Below, in pieces: positions 24,721 to 37,903 of a DNA stretch of 64,000 bases (position 1 is its first letter; each line of letters starts with the position of its first letter). Source of the DNA: Poronia punctata (lineage: Eukaryota; Ascomycota; Sordariomycetes; Xylariales; Xylariaceae); the NCBI GenBank assembly GCA_022579005.1, contig MU401540.1, positions 86,546 to 150,545 on the forward strand, written 5' to 3'. The position numbers and the translations under genes are program-made. The notes beneath the pieces were generated by a model. The model was not told the DNA's origin. It worked only from the letters and a program-made list of their open reading frames with translations, and ran no database searches.

Positions 24721-25772
24721 TACGATCAAGACAAAGACGTAGAGCGTCTTCGATAATTCATCTTTCTTCTCATTCTCCCACGAGGAAATGATTCTGTCGA
24801 GTTAACAAGCGAAAATACCTAGAGTCATACACATACCTCCATACGGATGTTTACTCGTGTTTGCCCGGATTATCTGGGATTTACCTGACTCGGTTTATGT
24901 ATTGTATTGTATAGCGTTGTTGGAGTTAATGAAAGCCCGACTCCCGGATGTTACAGAGAGGGTAACCTAGAGGGAGAAGTAGGTGAAGAGGGGTTGTAGA
25001 CGAAACGAATTTGATGTGTAATGACACTCACTTTCCCGGGCTATCGTGACTATTTGAATATGTGCTGCTATCTACGTACCTACATGTTGCTTTTGAACCA
25101 GGTATACCTCCAGAGGTAAGAGAGACGCCAAAGCTCTCTATTCCGCAAAACATTCGTGATTTGATTTTTAATTAGTCGTACTGATAACAGGCGGGCGGAC
25201 GGAGACGGAGACGGTGTACATTTTACAGAGGTACTATACCTATGCTAGAAAAAAGAAGGGGGGGGGGGGACGACGAAAGGAGGCAGCTCATGGTGTCAGG
25301 GAGCAAGCAGCATCGGTTCTTTTCTTCTAACCTAACCTAACCTTAGTACTCTACAACTCGTATTTTAGTCTGCTTACTACGTACGTGTAAGATATGTATG
25401 AATTTCTTTTTTCGTTATGGTCCATCCACGTCCACGTCCACGTACACTTCCTTTCCCCCCACCTAACCGGAACGCCGAAACATGTGATCTGAGTGAACTC
25501 TTTTTCGCTGAGTCTTGTTTCGTTTCGTTTCGTTTCCCGCTTTCGCTTTCTATACAGAACTTGCAAACGTACATATACAGCCTAATGAGGAAGAAAAAAA
25601 TATATGCCAGGAGAATGAATATTGCAAGAAAAGGGGCGGGTAGGAGCGCAACACGAGAAGAATATTAATAAGAAAAGTAAACAAAGGCTCAGGCTTAGGC
25701 TTAGGCTTTGGCTAGATTATTCACTCTTTCTCTTTTTTATCATTTTTCTTTTGCTTCTGAAACCACGACAAA
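24721..25772. other. Convergent intergenic region
   Basis: 3' flanks of the phosphatase and Hlj1 genes. It includes a G12 run (25258-25269), three CCACGT units (about 25426-25443) and AGGCTT units (25685-25709). No gene is recognised. Confidence 0.6.
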
Positions 25773-26960
25773 CTATCTCGATATGCCCAACGAATCTATA
25801 CGCTTGCAAGAGGACATCTCAAAGTCCCTCGCAATCTTCATCTTATCCGGGTCGGGGAAGAACCAGCCTTGCGCCTTATCGATGAGGTCCTGCTTCGTGC
25901 GCATCTCGGTATCACAGCGGCGGCGCAGGACGCGCACGAATCCGTGCTCGGCCTCCTTATCCAGCTGTCGCAGCCGATGGCTTTCCCAGCCGGCGACCTC
26001 GCGTGGGTCCACGTAATAGTCTACGCGCAGTTTGGGCGTTGTCCGGTGGTGCGTGAGCGGCGGCGCGGGCGTATCGAAAACCATGTTCGGCACGGCCGGT
26101 GTTGACTCTCCGAAGCCGGAGAAAAGCGATGTGAGGAGTGGGAAGATGAAGAGGAATAGAATAGGCAGGAGGCTGACGAGCGTGTCCCAGCCAGATGGTT
26201 GCCGCTGCTCTCCCGGTGGTGCATCCGCCCGTGGTCTTCTCCTGGGACCTGCGCCGCCGAACTGATGTACCCGAAACCCTCTATTACCGCCCACGTTGAA
26301 GACGAACTGTGGTCCTGTGTCGAAGCCTGTTTAGAAAAATGCGTCAGCGTGCTAGTTCGCAGTTGTGTTCTCGCACAATGACATGCGACAAAAGAGAAGA
26401 ACTAGAAACTTACCACCGGCACCAAATGGACCTCCGAATCCTCCGCCAAAGAACCTAGCAAACATCTCCTCGGGACTGATCTCGTCGTCAAACATGCCGC
26501 CTCTACCAAACCCGGCGCCCGGACCTCCGGGCGCGCGGCCGCCACCAAAGCCAGAGAAAGGGTTTCCAGCCTGGGCACGAGCGCTCTCGAACCTCGACTC
26601 GGGGTCTGTACCGAAGCGGTCGTAGCGTTCCCTCTTTTCCTTGTCGCCGAGGACAGAAAAGGCCTTGGAGACCATCTTGAAGGCCTCGTCGGCATGTTCG
26701 TGGCCGTTCTTGTCCGGGTGCGTCAGAAGACTCTGCTTGCGATAGGCCTTTTTGATGTCGGCGTCGGTACAGGTCGACCGCACCGCCTCGAGGTCCAGAA
26801 TCTCGTAAAAGGCCGTCACCTTGCACTTCCGTATGCGCAACACCGCCGCTCGTTGTTCCGGCGTACATTTCCGCTCCTGGTTTCCTTGGTTGTGCTCGCG
26901 CGATCGCGCCCCCGCGCTGCCATTGCCGGCGTCGGTGCCGGAGGCTTTGGCGCTGGACAT
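25773..26960 (-). CDS. hlj1: ER membrane J-domain co-chaperone Hlj1 (DNAJB12/14 type)
   Basis: A tail-region-anchored Hsp40 that presents its J-domain to cytosolic Hsp70 at the ER for degradation of misfolded membrane proteins. Exons 26960-26414 and 26326-25773 (87-nt intron, GTAAGT donor, AACAG acceptor) give 366 aa. The J-domain spans about residues 50-118 with YRKQSLLTHPDKN (HPD at 81-83) and RYDRFG. A Gly/Phe-rich segment (130-182) follows, then FDTGPQFVFN. A single membrane segment (about 232-251, LVSLLPILFLFIFPLL) precedes the DUF1977-type C-terminal domain with KLRVDYYVDPR. Start chosen at the only ATG before the J-domain. Confidence 0.9.
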
Positions 26961-28157
26961 GATAGGTTTCGGATGAAATGGAGTACGAGGGTCTTTTGGG
27001 TTTCCTCTTGCCTCTCTTTTGTGATTTATCGTCGGATGAAGGCGTTTCGGTACTGCTTGTCGCTTCTTCTTTCGGAAACGAGTGTTTCGGCTTGCTGAGA
27101 CGTTTGATAAAACAATGAACTGGTCAATGACTATTGTGTATTCGCGTTGTACATCAAGGTGTGGCAGGAGAAGGACTCGAGGCGGATATCCGGTCTGAAG
27201 GTCTTATCTCGAGAGCCTTAATATGGGTCGATAATGCAGTACGTGGTACCAAGGGTCGGGTCTGGTTTCGCTTGCAGTTGGAAAGGCAAAAGTAATTCCA
27301 GAACTATCAGATCCGAGCAACGATATTAGAGAGACAAGCAGAAATGAAGAGTTTGAATTAGATTAGGGCCCGAGAGCCGACAAGGTGATGTCTGAGGGGT
27401 TGTACGTTGCGTCTACTATACAGCATAAGACGATAGGGGGGATTGGGAACATAGAGAGGTACCAAGGAGCATGTGTTTTTGCTTCATCAAGTCTGCCACC
27501 ATATCTTGTTATCGAAGGTCTTTCGGTCGAACGTGGCTATAACTGAATGTGGCATAGCCCCTCTGTCTACATATGTACAAGTACATACTGTTCCTATTTT
27601 TGATACTTACCTAATGATTTCGACCAATCAAAGATGAATTAATCTTTTGTGTCACGTATACCTACACAGTAGATTAAGATTTCTGCTCACATGCAATTAC
27701 CTTTGTTGAAACAAGGGTCAGTCCTACTGCTCACCTGCCTCCAACTCACAATGTACCCACAGTGCAAGTATGCACGTAAAAGTAACGGGCAGAGTAACGG
27801 GATCTTGCAAATGTTACTCGTTGCTCCACCGAAGATATGACGATCAATGAATGATGGATCTTGTAAGCTTCAAATAGGTAAATACTATGCTCCCTTCTAA
27901 ACATACAGATGTAATAGGTACAAAGTCAAGATTAGGTATCGTATGTATAACACCGTAGCTAAGCAATTCATCAAGCACGTCGGCTCTCCCACTTTGTTAA
28001 GCTTGTAAGAAAAAGAGGGTACCTACAAGTACTTCACAACAGAGCCAGAAGACGACGTCACCAGGGTAGCTTGTGTTTCGTCAAAATCTTTCCTACCTCA
28101 TACCAACCTACCTACAGTACTCATCTGTGCGCCAACCACCCTCCCTTTGATTTTGCA
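26961..28157. other. Divergent intergenic region between hlj1 and the Aim19-like gene
   Basis: About 1.2 kb of GC-moderate DNA with scattered TACCTAC motifs. It must hold the promoters of both flanking genes. No coding frame is supported. Confidence 0.55.
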
Positions 28158-28668
28158 ATGGCGACGCCCCAGCCGTCAAAGTCCGTAAAATCCTATCTGG
28201 AGGCATGGGGTAGTAAGTAGTAACCTTTGCTATCTCCCTTAAAGACAAGACAAAAGTAACCTCAAATAAATAAAATATTTTTAACCAACAAAATTTCCAT
28301 TTCCAGACTCCTCCTTCGCACCCACCGGTCTCGCAACCCTAATAGCGCCTCTCCATCTCCGTCCGGCCCAACCGCTTCCATTACTCTTCGTGCCCGTCCT
28401 CCTGTTCTCCAGCTACGCCAACCTACAAGGGTTCAAGATCGATAGCGCCGGCCTGACCGCGGCGACCAGTGGCACATATGCGCTTCTTGCGTACCGGCGC
28501 AGGAATGTAGGAGGGTTCCGTAACAAGTTCCTGTCTATTAGGGGCGCCGTGCGAGGCTGCGCCATCGCCATCGGCGTTGTAAATACCCTCGCTGCTGGTT
28601 GGGTCTATGCTACGGGCAACCGGGAGAAGGAGAAACAGCATCGGGCAGAAAACCCGCGATGGGCATAA
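28158..28668 (+). CDS. aim19: Small mitochondrial membrane protein, Aim19-like
   Basis: Small protein of the fungal AIM19 family (altered inheritance of mitochondria), exact role unknown. Exons 28158-28212 and 28307-28668 give 138 aa; the 94-nt intron uses GTAAGT and TTCCAG, joining EAWG to NSSFAP. Visible features are two to three hydrophobic segments (PLPLLFVPVLLFSSYANL, SGTYALLAYRRR, AIGVVNTLAAGWVY) and the family-like run FKIDSAGLTAA. A donor 3 nt earlier (GTAGTA) would give Asp in place of Gly-Asn. The family call is from remembered resemblance and is moderate. Confidence 0.7.
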
Positions 28669-29494
28669 TAGAGGGGGAAAAGGATTTTGGTGAAATGCTT
28701 CAAAAAGAAAAAGTGGCAGCCTGTGCACCTTAGTACGCGGCTTGGCTAGCTACGCGTAGGTAATATGTATAAAACATAAAGAACCTGTGGTATACAAACA
28801 AAATCCATAGGTTCAGTTGAGTGTACAATATGTAATACCCAATGAGACAGACTTTGCCCAAGTCGTACAATATAGTCAGATGCAAGATATTGTGTCATCT
28901 ACGAGTACGAGTACAGCTTCTCACAAAAGGCGACGTCAAAGTACCTAAGTGAGGGAGGGCCTTGTACTACCTCTTACTACATTTCGCTACCAGATCAGTC
29001 AGATTGAACATTTCACATGCGTACAACTCTTGAAGGAAGGAGTGTAACAACTTTATTATTATGCAATGGCAACATTGCCTATCGCTAGAGTCGCCCAACA
29101 TGATTACAGGGCTTGGAAAGAATGTTGTCTCCTACCATAACGCCGAGAGACCAATTCAGCACTTGATGGTCTCTATCCCTGACATGCCATACGCCAAAGA
29201 ATCAAATATTCAAACAGGAAAGAAAAAAAGCCAAATCCGCCTATGCTGTCTATCGCCGCTATTTTACCCCCGCGATGTGAGGTGGGCCTCAAAAGCGCCT
29301 CGCTCTCCTTTGCTGTCAATGTCTGGAACGTAATCTCATGCTTTATCCACTCCAGCTGTTATCCTGATCATATCTCAATTTCGTCGGCAGAAATAAGCGG
29401 TCCAATCGCGTATGTTACCCCTAGTGTTGAGGGGTAAGGAGCAAACATGCGACTATATTACTCGCTCATGCAGAAAAGAACAACGCCGCTATAT
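28669..29494. other. Convergent intergenic region
   Basis: 3' flanks of the two neighbouring genes. A doubled octamer, two overlapping TACGAGTA copies, lies at 28900-28913. No gene is recognised. Confidence 0.6.
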
Positions 29495-30301
29495 CTAGGA
29501 TAGTCGGTGACGCTTCTCTTGGATCTTCAGCTCGCATAACGGGTAGTAGACGAAGAAGAGCAATGCAATGAGTAGTACAACGCGATAGAACCGGTTGGGC
29601 GACAGTGGCGACTTCGTGGCTCTTGGCTTGCGAAGGAGACTGAGACTAGTCAACTCAAAGTCGGCAAGGTACTTGAGATCCGTCTCGCGCACTTTCGGTT
29701 CGGCAAAGGCCGAATACTCGTCGATAATGCGCTTCATGTCCCAATGATTGGACTTGCGCAGCACACCAACAACGCAACCTGTCCGATGCTTGCCATGGTT
29801 ACAGTGGATGAGCAGTGGATAGTTTTGCGGATTAGAAACCACCTGTATGATGGACCGCATAAGCTCGACCGGTATCTCCTCTTTCTTGGTTCCCGCCATG
29901 TCGAAGACCCTGTGCGTGATATGATTGGCCTGCATGAACTCTCGATAACCGTCAGGGAGCTCCTTGCTCACAAGCGTGACGATGGTCTTCAATTTCAGCG
30001 CTTGTAAAAAGGGAAAGTCCTCCGGCTGGGGGTAGCCACTTCGGTACAGGCCGTTTATCACCTCGGAGAAATTGACCGGCGGCGGATACGACGATGACAC
30101 GGAAGGTCGGCCAAGCAAAAGACGTTTCGTGCAGTTCTGCGATTCCCGCCAGAAAGCTTTGGCTAGCGAAACCTGGTGCTGTGTCACCTCAAATGAACGT
30201 GACATCCTCTCGTCGTGTGCCTCGGGGAACACAGGTCTTGGCTCGCCCTCATAAGGTGTATCAGTCACGAGCTGACCGGAGAATAGATGTGAGCCGCCCA
30301 T
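29495..30301 (-). CDS. siw14: Siw14/PFA-DSP-type phosphatase with a C-terminal membrane segment
   Basis: Member of the plant-and-fungi atypical dual-specificity phosphatases. Yeast Siw14 hydrolyses the 5-beta phosphate of inositol pyrophosphates. Single exon, 268 aa. The domain begins PPVNFSEVINGLYRSGYPQ (about 74-92) and carries the catalytic loop HCNHGKHRTG (Cys167, Arg173). The substrate loop DMAGTKKEEIP and the helix after EPKVRETDLKYLADFE also match. Unusual is a hydrophobic stretch at about 240-254 (VVLLIALLFFVYYPL) followed by a short basic tail, suggesting a tail anchor. The N-terminal 70 residues are not conserved in families I know. Confidence 0.85.
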   Translation of the reverse strand: MGGSHLFSGQLVTDTPYEGEPRPVFPEAHDERMSRSFEVTQHQVSLAKAFWRESQNCTKRLLLGRPSVSSSYPPPVNFSEVINGLYRSGYPQPEDFPFLQALKLKTIVTLVSKELPDGYREFMQANHITHRVFDMAGTKKEEIPVELMRSIIQVVSNPQNYPLLIHCNHGKHRTGCVVGVLRKSNHWDMKRIIDEYSAFAEPKVRETDLKYLADFELTSLSLLRKPRATKSPLSPNRFYRVVLLIALLFFVYYPLCELKIQEKRHRLS

Positions 30302-33300
30302 TCTCGTACAGATTTTCAGAGGACTGGGTGCTCAAGCCGGGGGTAAGAGCGGTTTAATCGAGCCGGTTTCTGAACCGATCTTGATTTGTTCCAATTAGCT
30401 CTTTGCGGGTCTCTTCTCCAAGTCGGACTGCCAATCCGGCGACAGACTAAGAATCCGGGGAGAGATGGATGAAGAGGAGAAAAGGCCTGTCCGAGAGGGG
30501 TTCCAAGAAAGGAGCGGTAGAGACTACCAGATGGCGGGATGCCAAAAGTGTGTGGCAGCTACCTAGTATCAGACTCAGGATCGAGGCGTTGTAATGAGGT
30601 ATGAGGTAGGTGACGAGGAAGTGTGTGTGATGATGGTACAGAGGTTAATGAGGTGGATGGATGCAATATATCGATGCTGCGATTACAGCGCGTCTACTCA
30701 TGAGACGTCCATTGTGACAGGCTCTCTAGATGGTATGTTCTATTGCGATGTTGTTGAGGTGGTTCTTGGTTTGTTTCTCCTGGTTTGTGCTCCTATGGCT
30801 GCGGGTTTGTAGGGGGAAGAGCGCAACGGGTTAGGCTGGCGGGTCGCAATAGGATAAAACGAGGACGTGGTCAACGTGTGCAAAGTTCAGTGGAGAGTGG
30901 ATGAGCAAGAGAGGCAGGAGAACCAGGGGAAGTTAGTGGGCTAGTGTTTGGTCAAGATGGAAAATTATTGTGGGCGTTATATGTATGTTGCTCCTGTTAT
31001 AAACAGAGAGGGAGTTGTGGTCCGGGCTATGAATGGAGAAAAACCTTAAAACCCCGTCCGGAGTTAAGTTTTATTAAGCTTTGCATTCATCATTGCGCGT
31101 ACAGAATGCCCATCTCCCTCAAGGCTGTGTGAGTATACTGCCATACCAAGACATACTGGGCGGTACCTTTAACATCAGGGTCCAGGCTAGGTACCTTGGT
31201 ACCTAAAGATGTGGGCTCTCCGAGCCTCCGAGCTCCGTCCCACCATTTGTAATGAAGTACAAGTATAGATACACACTGTAGTAGCACATGCAAATATGTA
31301 CGCGTAGATATCTAGAAACGTGAAGTCCACGGCTATAAGGACAGATCATGTTCAGGTATCAACATATTACTGCTTAGAATATAGTAAATACAAACTGTGT
31401 ATACAACATCCATAAGGTTTATATATACATATACTCATCAGTCTATGTAGATACAATACGCCCGCATCATTACCTTGCAAACTACCTACATAATCATCCA
31501 CAGATATGCATACTGTACATGAGAGGAAGCCTTTTGAAAAGGGTAGGCAACTTAACCCTTTGTTCTTGGAGCATGTGCATTTCTGTGTCTAATTGGTGTT
31601 TTCATGCTCAATAAAGAGCTAGATAGAGAACTTTAACTGGTTCTCAACATGTATTCTGCACAGTAGCAGATAATCAATCATTTGCAGGTGGATAACTTGC
31701 TACGAGTACAGCACCAGCAGGATCTGCAGGGTATCAAGAACAAATAAAACCGTTGTCTCTGATCGGCACGGCTGCGGAAACAGCTATCTGCCTACAAGAT
31801 ATGCCTTTTTACTCGTAGGTAGTCCCTAGTCTAGCAATGAATGTTACTGTCTGGGCAGACGCCCCCCTTTGCTGCAGCAGGTGGGAAAGGATCTAGCATA
31901 TACATACTTAACCTATCAGGTAGGTGGGTGGTATGTACGGATCTGATGCCGTGGAGTCCCTGGCAGAAAGGTCGCAGCTCTTCCCTATCAGGGACAGGTA
32001 TATTCTCTATGTAAAACGACGATGCAAACTACAGAATGTGGATCAGCGTCTAAAGCAAGCAACGGCTACTTGAAATCTGACAATGGCAAGGCAGGTCAGA
32101 TAGGTAATACCTAAAGTATGTCTCCTTACCTTGTGATAACCTATAATAACTTTAGTATATAACCAGGTATTATAGTGTATGACGCAAGCTGCTTCAAGTC
32201 TACCTCCGATAGCTTATTATACAACATAACTCGTAGATACCTATCTTACTCATATGCATTGCTTCTATTTTAGTCCATGCATATTACCCATACAATTGCT
32301 GTAATGCATTCAGGTATAACCATGTCCTTGTTTTGGTCTTCGATACGAGTACTTACCTGACAAGTATGATTCAATCCTAATTCTCTAATCCTCTTCGTGC
32401 ACTGTACCTGGGGTGCAGCTGGGATTTGTTAAATGTTGAGTAAATACCCATAAGGGGCCATGTTTCTATCAAGATAGTTTCATGTTTCTTAACGTATACT
32501 GGTATATATTCCTAGATTTCCTTAGCAGACAACTGGTATCCCTGGCTCCCTTTTGTCTACATATCATGTAGATGTATCCCGTCTTGCAGAGAATGACAGC
32601 GGATTACGTAGTTTGTTACTAGCCTAGTATCTACACGTACAACTACCTTTAGCACGTCGGCACCCTCCGAAGACGCGAAAAAGCGCGATTACATCCTCGT
32701 AGTAGGTAACACTCAACCAACAATTTCTAGCAGCAGAATCATTAATCATTATGCCTAGGGGAGGGAACCCCCCCCCCCCCCCCCACCTATCTGAAGCGCA
32801 CACTTGATAAACTCATACCCAATTTTAGCAGAGCCTCTGCTGGTACGGGAAGGGAGTGTGATCATGTTTGATGTCGTGTTAAGTGGCAGAATAGTTATCT
32901 TGCCGTACATTCCACCATCTACCTAGGTATGTACTAGCCTAGGTATTGTTAACGTATGTACAAGCAAGCCCAGGTAGTGCTTTCTGGTGTGGGTGAGCTT
33001 ATATAGCCATGGCGCTTTTCAACCTCAAACATGAGGTATATGTACTCGCGTATATGAGACGTAATACTGTCTAGCAAATTGAAGGTACGTGTGTACTAAC
33101 ATCCTGACTAATTCACCCACTCTCATAGAGAAAAGGCATGTGCATACGTAAGTATGCCGCATGAGCGCAGAAAGGTGCACTTACCTACTTACCTAAAGTA
33201 CATGGATGTATCAGTGCATTAAAGTAATACCTACTGTTTCTCCCGCTACCTTCGCACTCTACCTAGGCATATCACCTCAATTGCTGATAGCAAAGGTAGG

Positions 33301-33594
33301 GAGCAATTTGTTCTTGTTTCAAGAGATAAACGCACATACAAGTAAGGTAAGAATGCAAAACTAACGTCTTTTTGCAGCGAGTAAAAGCAAATGTGTACAG
33401 AAGGGCTTGTTGTCAGCCCAGTAACGCCTCTCCCGAGTTTTTCCGCGAGGAACGCCTGTATGCCCAAATCATCACCGGGGCTACCATACACCCAGTCGAT
33501 ACCTACGTTCCGTGTGACCCTATCACCGTCTCTAGGGGGCTCCTCCGAGTTGCTCACCATGGATTTCCCCCCGCCAGCCTCATTCTGCAGTGGC
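30302..33594. other. Long intergenic region
   Basis: About 3.3 kb without a supported gene. It contains three TACGAGTA-type octamers (31701, 31810, 32344), many TACCTA steps and a C17 run (32768-32784). GC rises again from about 33400, where overlapping frames on both strands show no known domain. Confidence 0.55.
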
Positions 33595-34993
33595 TCAGTT
33601 GGCCCCTTTTCCTCCACGGTTGAAGAACCGATCTTCCATAGGTTTGGCGGGGATGCCAGCAAGTGCCTCGTCAACCAGCATACTAACGTCTTGTGCACAA
33701 CCAAAGGACAGACTCCATCCAGCACCTCCGTGGCCGTACGAATGAACGATTTTGCTACCTGTCCGGCGAAGCTCACGCTCCACCCTAACATTCCTTCCAC
33801 GGAAGGGTCGCAAGCCTTGGGCTAGGGGGTAGTCTGGGTCAAGGCGTGCGTTCTTTAGCCCGGGCAAGAACTTTTCGCATCGCTCCCGCATCCGTTTAAT
33901 GATGGGGCTGTCCAGCGTAAGGTCCAAAGTCCATTCACGGGGCTCCGTAATGCCGCCGATGAGCAGAATGTTGTCATTACGCGGTACCAAAAAGACGATT
34001 TCATTGGAGGAATGGGCGGCGTCGGCAGTGATGGTAAGTGCGGCATTGACCTTGGGAAAGTCAACGCCATCGTTGATGACTCGGATGAGACCGCCTCGAA
34101 TAGGGTACACCGTCTCGTCGCCAGCAAGTGTAAAGCTTTGCAGCCCAGTGCAGTTGACAATCACATCTGCTCCGAATCTCTCTAGCAGGGAATCCTCAAT
34201 GTCGACAAGGTCCTTGTCGATGGTCTCGGTAACAAGGTTCGCACCCTTCTTCTCGACAAGGTCCGTCAACCACACCATGGCCTTGTCAGTGTCGATGATC
34301 GGAGCCATCAATTCATAGGCATCCACGGCGCCGTAGGCTGGGTCGACGCCACGCTCATCAATGATGTCAGCTCCTTTGTAAAAACCTCTAACACCGCTCG
34401 CCATGATTTCAGCCATCTTGGAATACTGCCGCGGGTCCTTTTCCACGATCTCGGGGAAGAAAAAATCGGACGGCAAAATGCGCACGCCCGATTCTTGGCT
34501 TAGCTCCGGGATCGAAGCGATGCCATCCCAGATATGATAAGCCGTCATGCACCATCTCTTGGAGTGGGCCAGGGAGATGGCATCGGTATGCTGGCCACAA
34601 ACCGCTGGCGGGTATTCCCAGAGCGCACCAGCGATCTGGGAAGTGAGGCGATCTTGCTCACTGACCCATGCTTTGCTGACAATGGTGACACGATAGCCAC
34701 GGTCGAGGAGGACCCAAGCTCTTGAAGCGAAGCCACCCGTTAGCACGTGCATCTTCATACACATTATTCGATGTCACATCAGGGGTACAACCATAAGCGG
34801 GCAGTACAATACCCCAGATCCGTTGTGTGTGCGTGTGTATCATGGATAGATGTCGGGGTTTGGGTAGGAGTTGTACTTACGAAACAAGGCCGGTAACACC
34901 GCCTCCTATAACGAGGATATGAGGCGACTTGTTTGTCGGCTCCCGAAGGGGGTGGCCCAGAGGGGTGATATCTCTACCTAAAGTAAGAGGCAT
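33595..34993 (-). CDS. D-amino-acid oxidase
   Basis: FAD enzyme that oxidatively deaminates D-amino acids to keto acids, ammonia and H2O2. Exons 34993-34881 and 34720-33595 (160-nt intron; donor GTAAGT, branch GCTAAC, acceptor TCAAG) give 412 aa. The junction restores the FAD-binding start HILVIGGGVTGLVSAWVLLDRGY (GxGxxG near residues 30-35). Later come GALWEYPPAVCG, the substrate-arginine segment GLRPFRGRNVRVE and the signature HSYGHGGAGWSLSFGCAQD. Most fungal homologues end in a peroxisomal SKL-type signal; this one ends GGKGAN and has none, so a non-peroxisomal location or an unseen 3' exon is possible. Confidence 0.88.
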
Positions 34994-37681
34994 GATGTTT
35001 ATCTTGCCAAGGATGGGCAAGTAGGGAAAGAAGTTGAGTTGTGATATCTTCCTAGAAAGGCTTCGCTTAAAAGTTGTCGGGTAAAGAATGGTCGGTCTGG
35101 TTGTACCACAGTCTGGCAGGTTTTAGTCTACGAAAAAGGTTTGAAAAGGTGGATTGGAGGGACAGTTATATATCTGAGGAAAGGGGGCAAGGCTTCCACG
35201 TTGGCCTGTTGTCCGAACAATGCATCGCCATGCGTCTGGAATGTATCTCATCTATCATGACCAACATTGGACACGGACGAATGGTAGGATCAAGCCTAGT
35301 CTGGCTTATTTATCTCCCCTTATTTCTCTCGTTTCTCTTTATTGCCCTTTATTCCCCCCCATTTACCTCGTTGTGGCAGTTGTCCAGGGTCTGGAAGCAC
35401 AATATTGTCCAAACTTTACTTTCCGGGAAACCCCGTGATCAGAGACCTGTCAGTGGAAGGTGCACAGGTCGCCACTTATTCTCGGTGCGTTCTCCCTACG
35501 TTCTTTCCATGCTGCGGAAAGCAGCATCTGTTACGGGAACTGCCATCTTACTAGATGATGGTTCTGTACGTAATTCACCTCTACTCAGCAATCCGCGCGG
35601 CCCTTCCGAGGCCCATACAACGGCATACTACCTAACCTAGTTACTATACTAAGCCCTGGTAAGCAGTGAATGGACCAGTTGCTTACAATGGAGCCCTACT
35701 GACCTCATATCCTAGGCAACAAATGAAAGGGCCACAGGACTGCGTCATATTATCATACATATAGTATTACCTACCGAACTGGTCAAGAATCGAGGACTCA
35801 GGAGACTGCTTGCCCTACGAGGCCCACGACGCCTTGTGACATGAGTCATGGGTCTACAGGCCTGTTCTTACCGACGGTTATTCCCCTTGTAAGGATTCTC
35901 GGATGTTGGGGCTGCTTGTTTCTGAGGCTCATGTCTGTACTGGCTGAGCGGGCGACCGAGGTGGACCGTGGTATAACCAGTGTACCTATGGCAGTGCCAG
36001 GCTACGTCGAACTAACAAGGCGGCTGATTCGTTCTGGAAAGGGTGTGAACCAAACAGGCTTCAGACGGTCGTCAATGATCAGAGTACTCACTTGGTGGTG
36101 AGCCAATGACTGCGGTCCCGACGCCTTGGAACCCTTGCACCGGCTGAATCGGTCTTGTCCAACCATGGCAGGCGCGCTACAGCTGAGGGGATGGGGATTT
36201 GCATGTCGTGTTTCCCCCTGTCTGTTGCAAGCACCCTTTGTTTGAGATGGACTCGCTACATGATTTACATGCCCATGTTCTTGCACCCCCCGGTCTCGCC
36301 GTGTTCCCCGTGTTCCCGTGTCCCCGTGTCTCCACGCCCTACGCCCGCAGCCGCATCGAACAAGGAGAAGTTCCTCGCTTCTATCCCTGCCACTTCCGCA
36401 TAGCGTCCCACGTTTACCTGGAAGAGTCGGGCGCAGCTTGCCGTACCTATTCAATTATGTAGTGGCTAGACGACGGGCCGGGTCCCGCAGCCCCCCCGGG
36501 ACTCACTGGAAGATTATAGATTTCAACCTTGTCAGCTAACCTTTTTCTCATACCTTGGCAGATCGATCCTCGAGCCCGCCCTTTGGCTTATTTGCAGTGC
36601 TGCATCTTAAATGCATCTTTCTTGCATGTTTCTCGGCCAGGCTGTAAGGTATGTTCGTTTTCATTCCGTAATTCTTCTTCTTTTTTTCTTTTTTTCTTTT
36701 TTTTTTGCTTCCGAACATCGATCCGTCCCTGGCGAAAAGGTAACAACAAAGTAGGTAGATAGACACCCCACTGATGGATATAAGAAAAGACACATGCAGC
36801 AAGGCTTTCAACTCCCGATTCTCGCCAGGATGAAGCAATGCAATCTTGCCAGTTTCTTGATATCAAACAAAGTTCTGGGTCGAATGGATCAATCAAGCTG
36901 TAAAATTTTGTTGCATCATTGTTCTTTTCACTCTACCCATGTCTCATTTGGCAGATCTCTGCTGTGCATTTCTTTCCTCTCCATCTCCCCCCACCTCTCT
37001 TCATCTATAGGTCTGTAACCTCAGATCTGGGGAATCGTTCGGTTTCAAACATTGATTGATTGATGAGGATGCCGTGATACGTCAAAAACACTCAAAGCCT
37101 AACTGAGCCAATTATATGCCTATCGTCTCGGGCCGCCGCAAGGAACATTCTCGGATGATGGTTAAGTAGGTAACTAACTTGCTTTTAACATAGCTACTAA
37201 TACGTACCCGAACAAGTAGGCGCATCTGACCCGGCCTTATGAGCCAGAGTACTCTAATGGATGAGATACGAAGAAGGGAGAGGGGCTACTATACTCTTTC
37301 GACTCTCACCTACCCCGCAACTCATACCAAATCAACTTTCTTACAAAGTACTTTTTTTCTCGAATATTGGACTGTCTTACTCTTTTTCTCCCTACACTTC
37401 TATTTTGAACGTGTGACGTGTCTTACCTGCTGTGCAACCTTAGCTATCCTACACTACGAGTACTACTCCAAAAGAGAAAAAAAAAGGACAAAAAGACGTT
37501 TTTAATCTATCTTTCTATCTCGCCTTGGAACTGATCTATGTAATCTACCCAGGTACCTACGTTACACGGATAGGGACAGACCCGGCTAGGTGCCAGGCTA
37601 CACAATAGATAAATATTGTCAGGTTGGACAATTCCGATATAGGTAACCTGAGGCGACGAACGAAACGGGACGGATCGATCT

Positions 37682-37707
37682 TGGCCTGGCCTGGCCTGGC
37701 CTGGCCT
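37682..37707. repeat. Tandem GGCCT repeat
   Basis: Five consecutive GGCCT units in otherwise unique intergenic DNA. Confidence 0.85.
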
Positions 37708-37903
37708 GTCCATGTGTTGTTGTTGTTGAACGGGAAGAGAATTGAAAAGGAAAGAATCAAAACCTATTGTTCGTCGGCGGGCTATCTTTCCTCCCCTCTC
37801 TTGGTTTACTACGAGTAGGATATCTGTTAGTTACCTAGGTTAGGACTTAGGTAAGTAAGGAATTGCAGTAATATGGATGTATGGATCGACGAATAAATAT
37901 ATA

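Noticed and set aside
33246..33800. Minus-strand frame of 184 codons overlapping the DAAO 3' end
   Set aside because: Overlaps the oxidase in another frame and has no domain; a spliced 3' exon of the oxidase could lie here but I see no convincing donor.
35074..35640. Plus-strand frame of 188 codons
   Set aside because: No ATG at its start and no family resemblance; a gene would need unseen introns.
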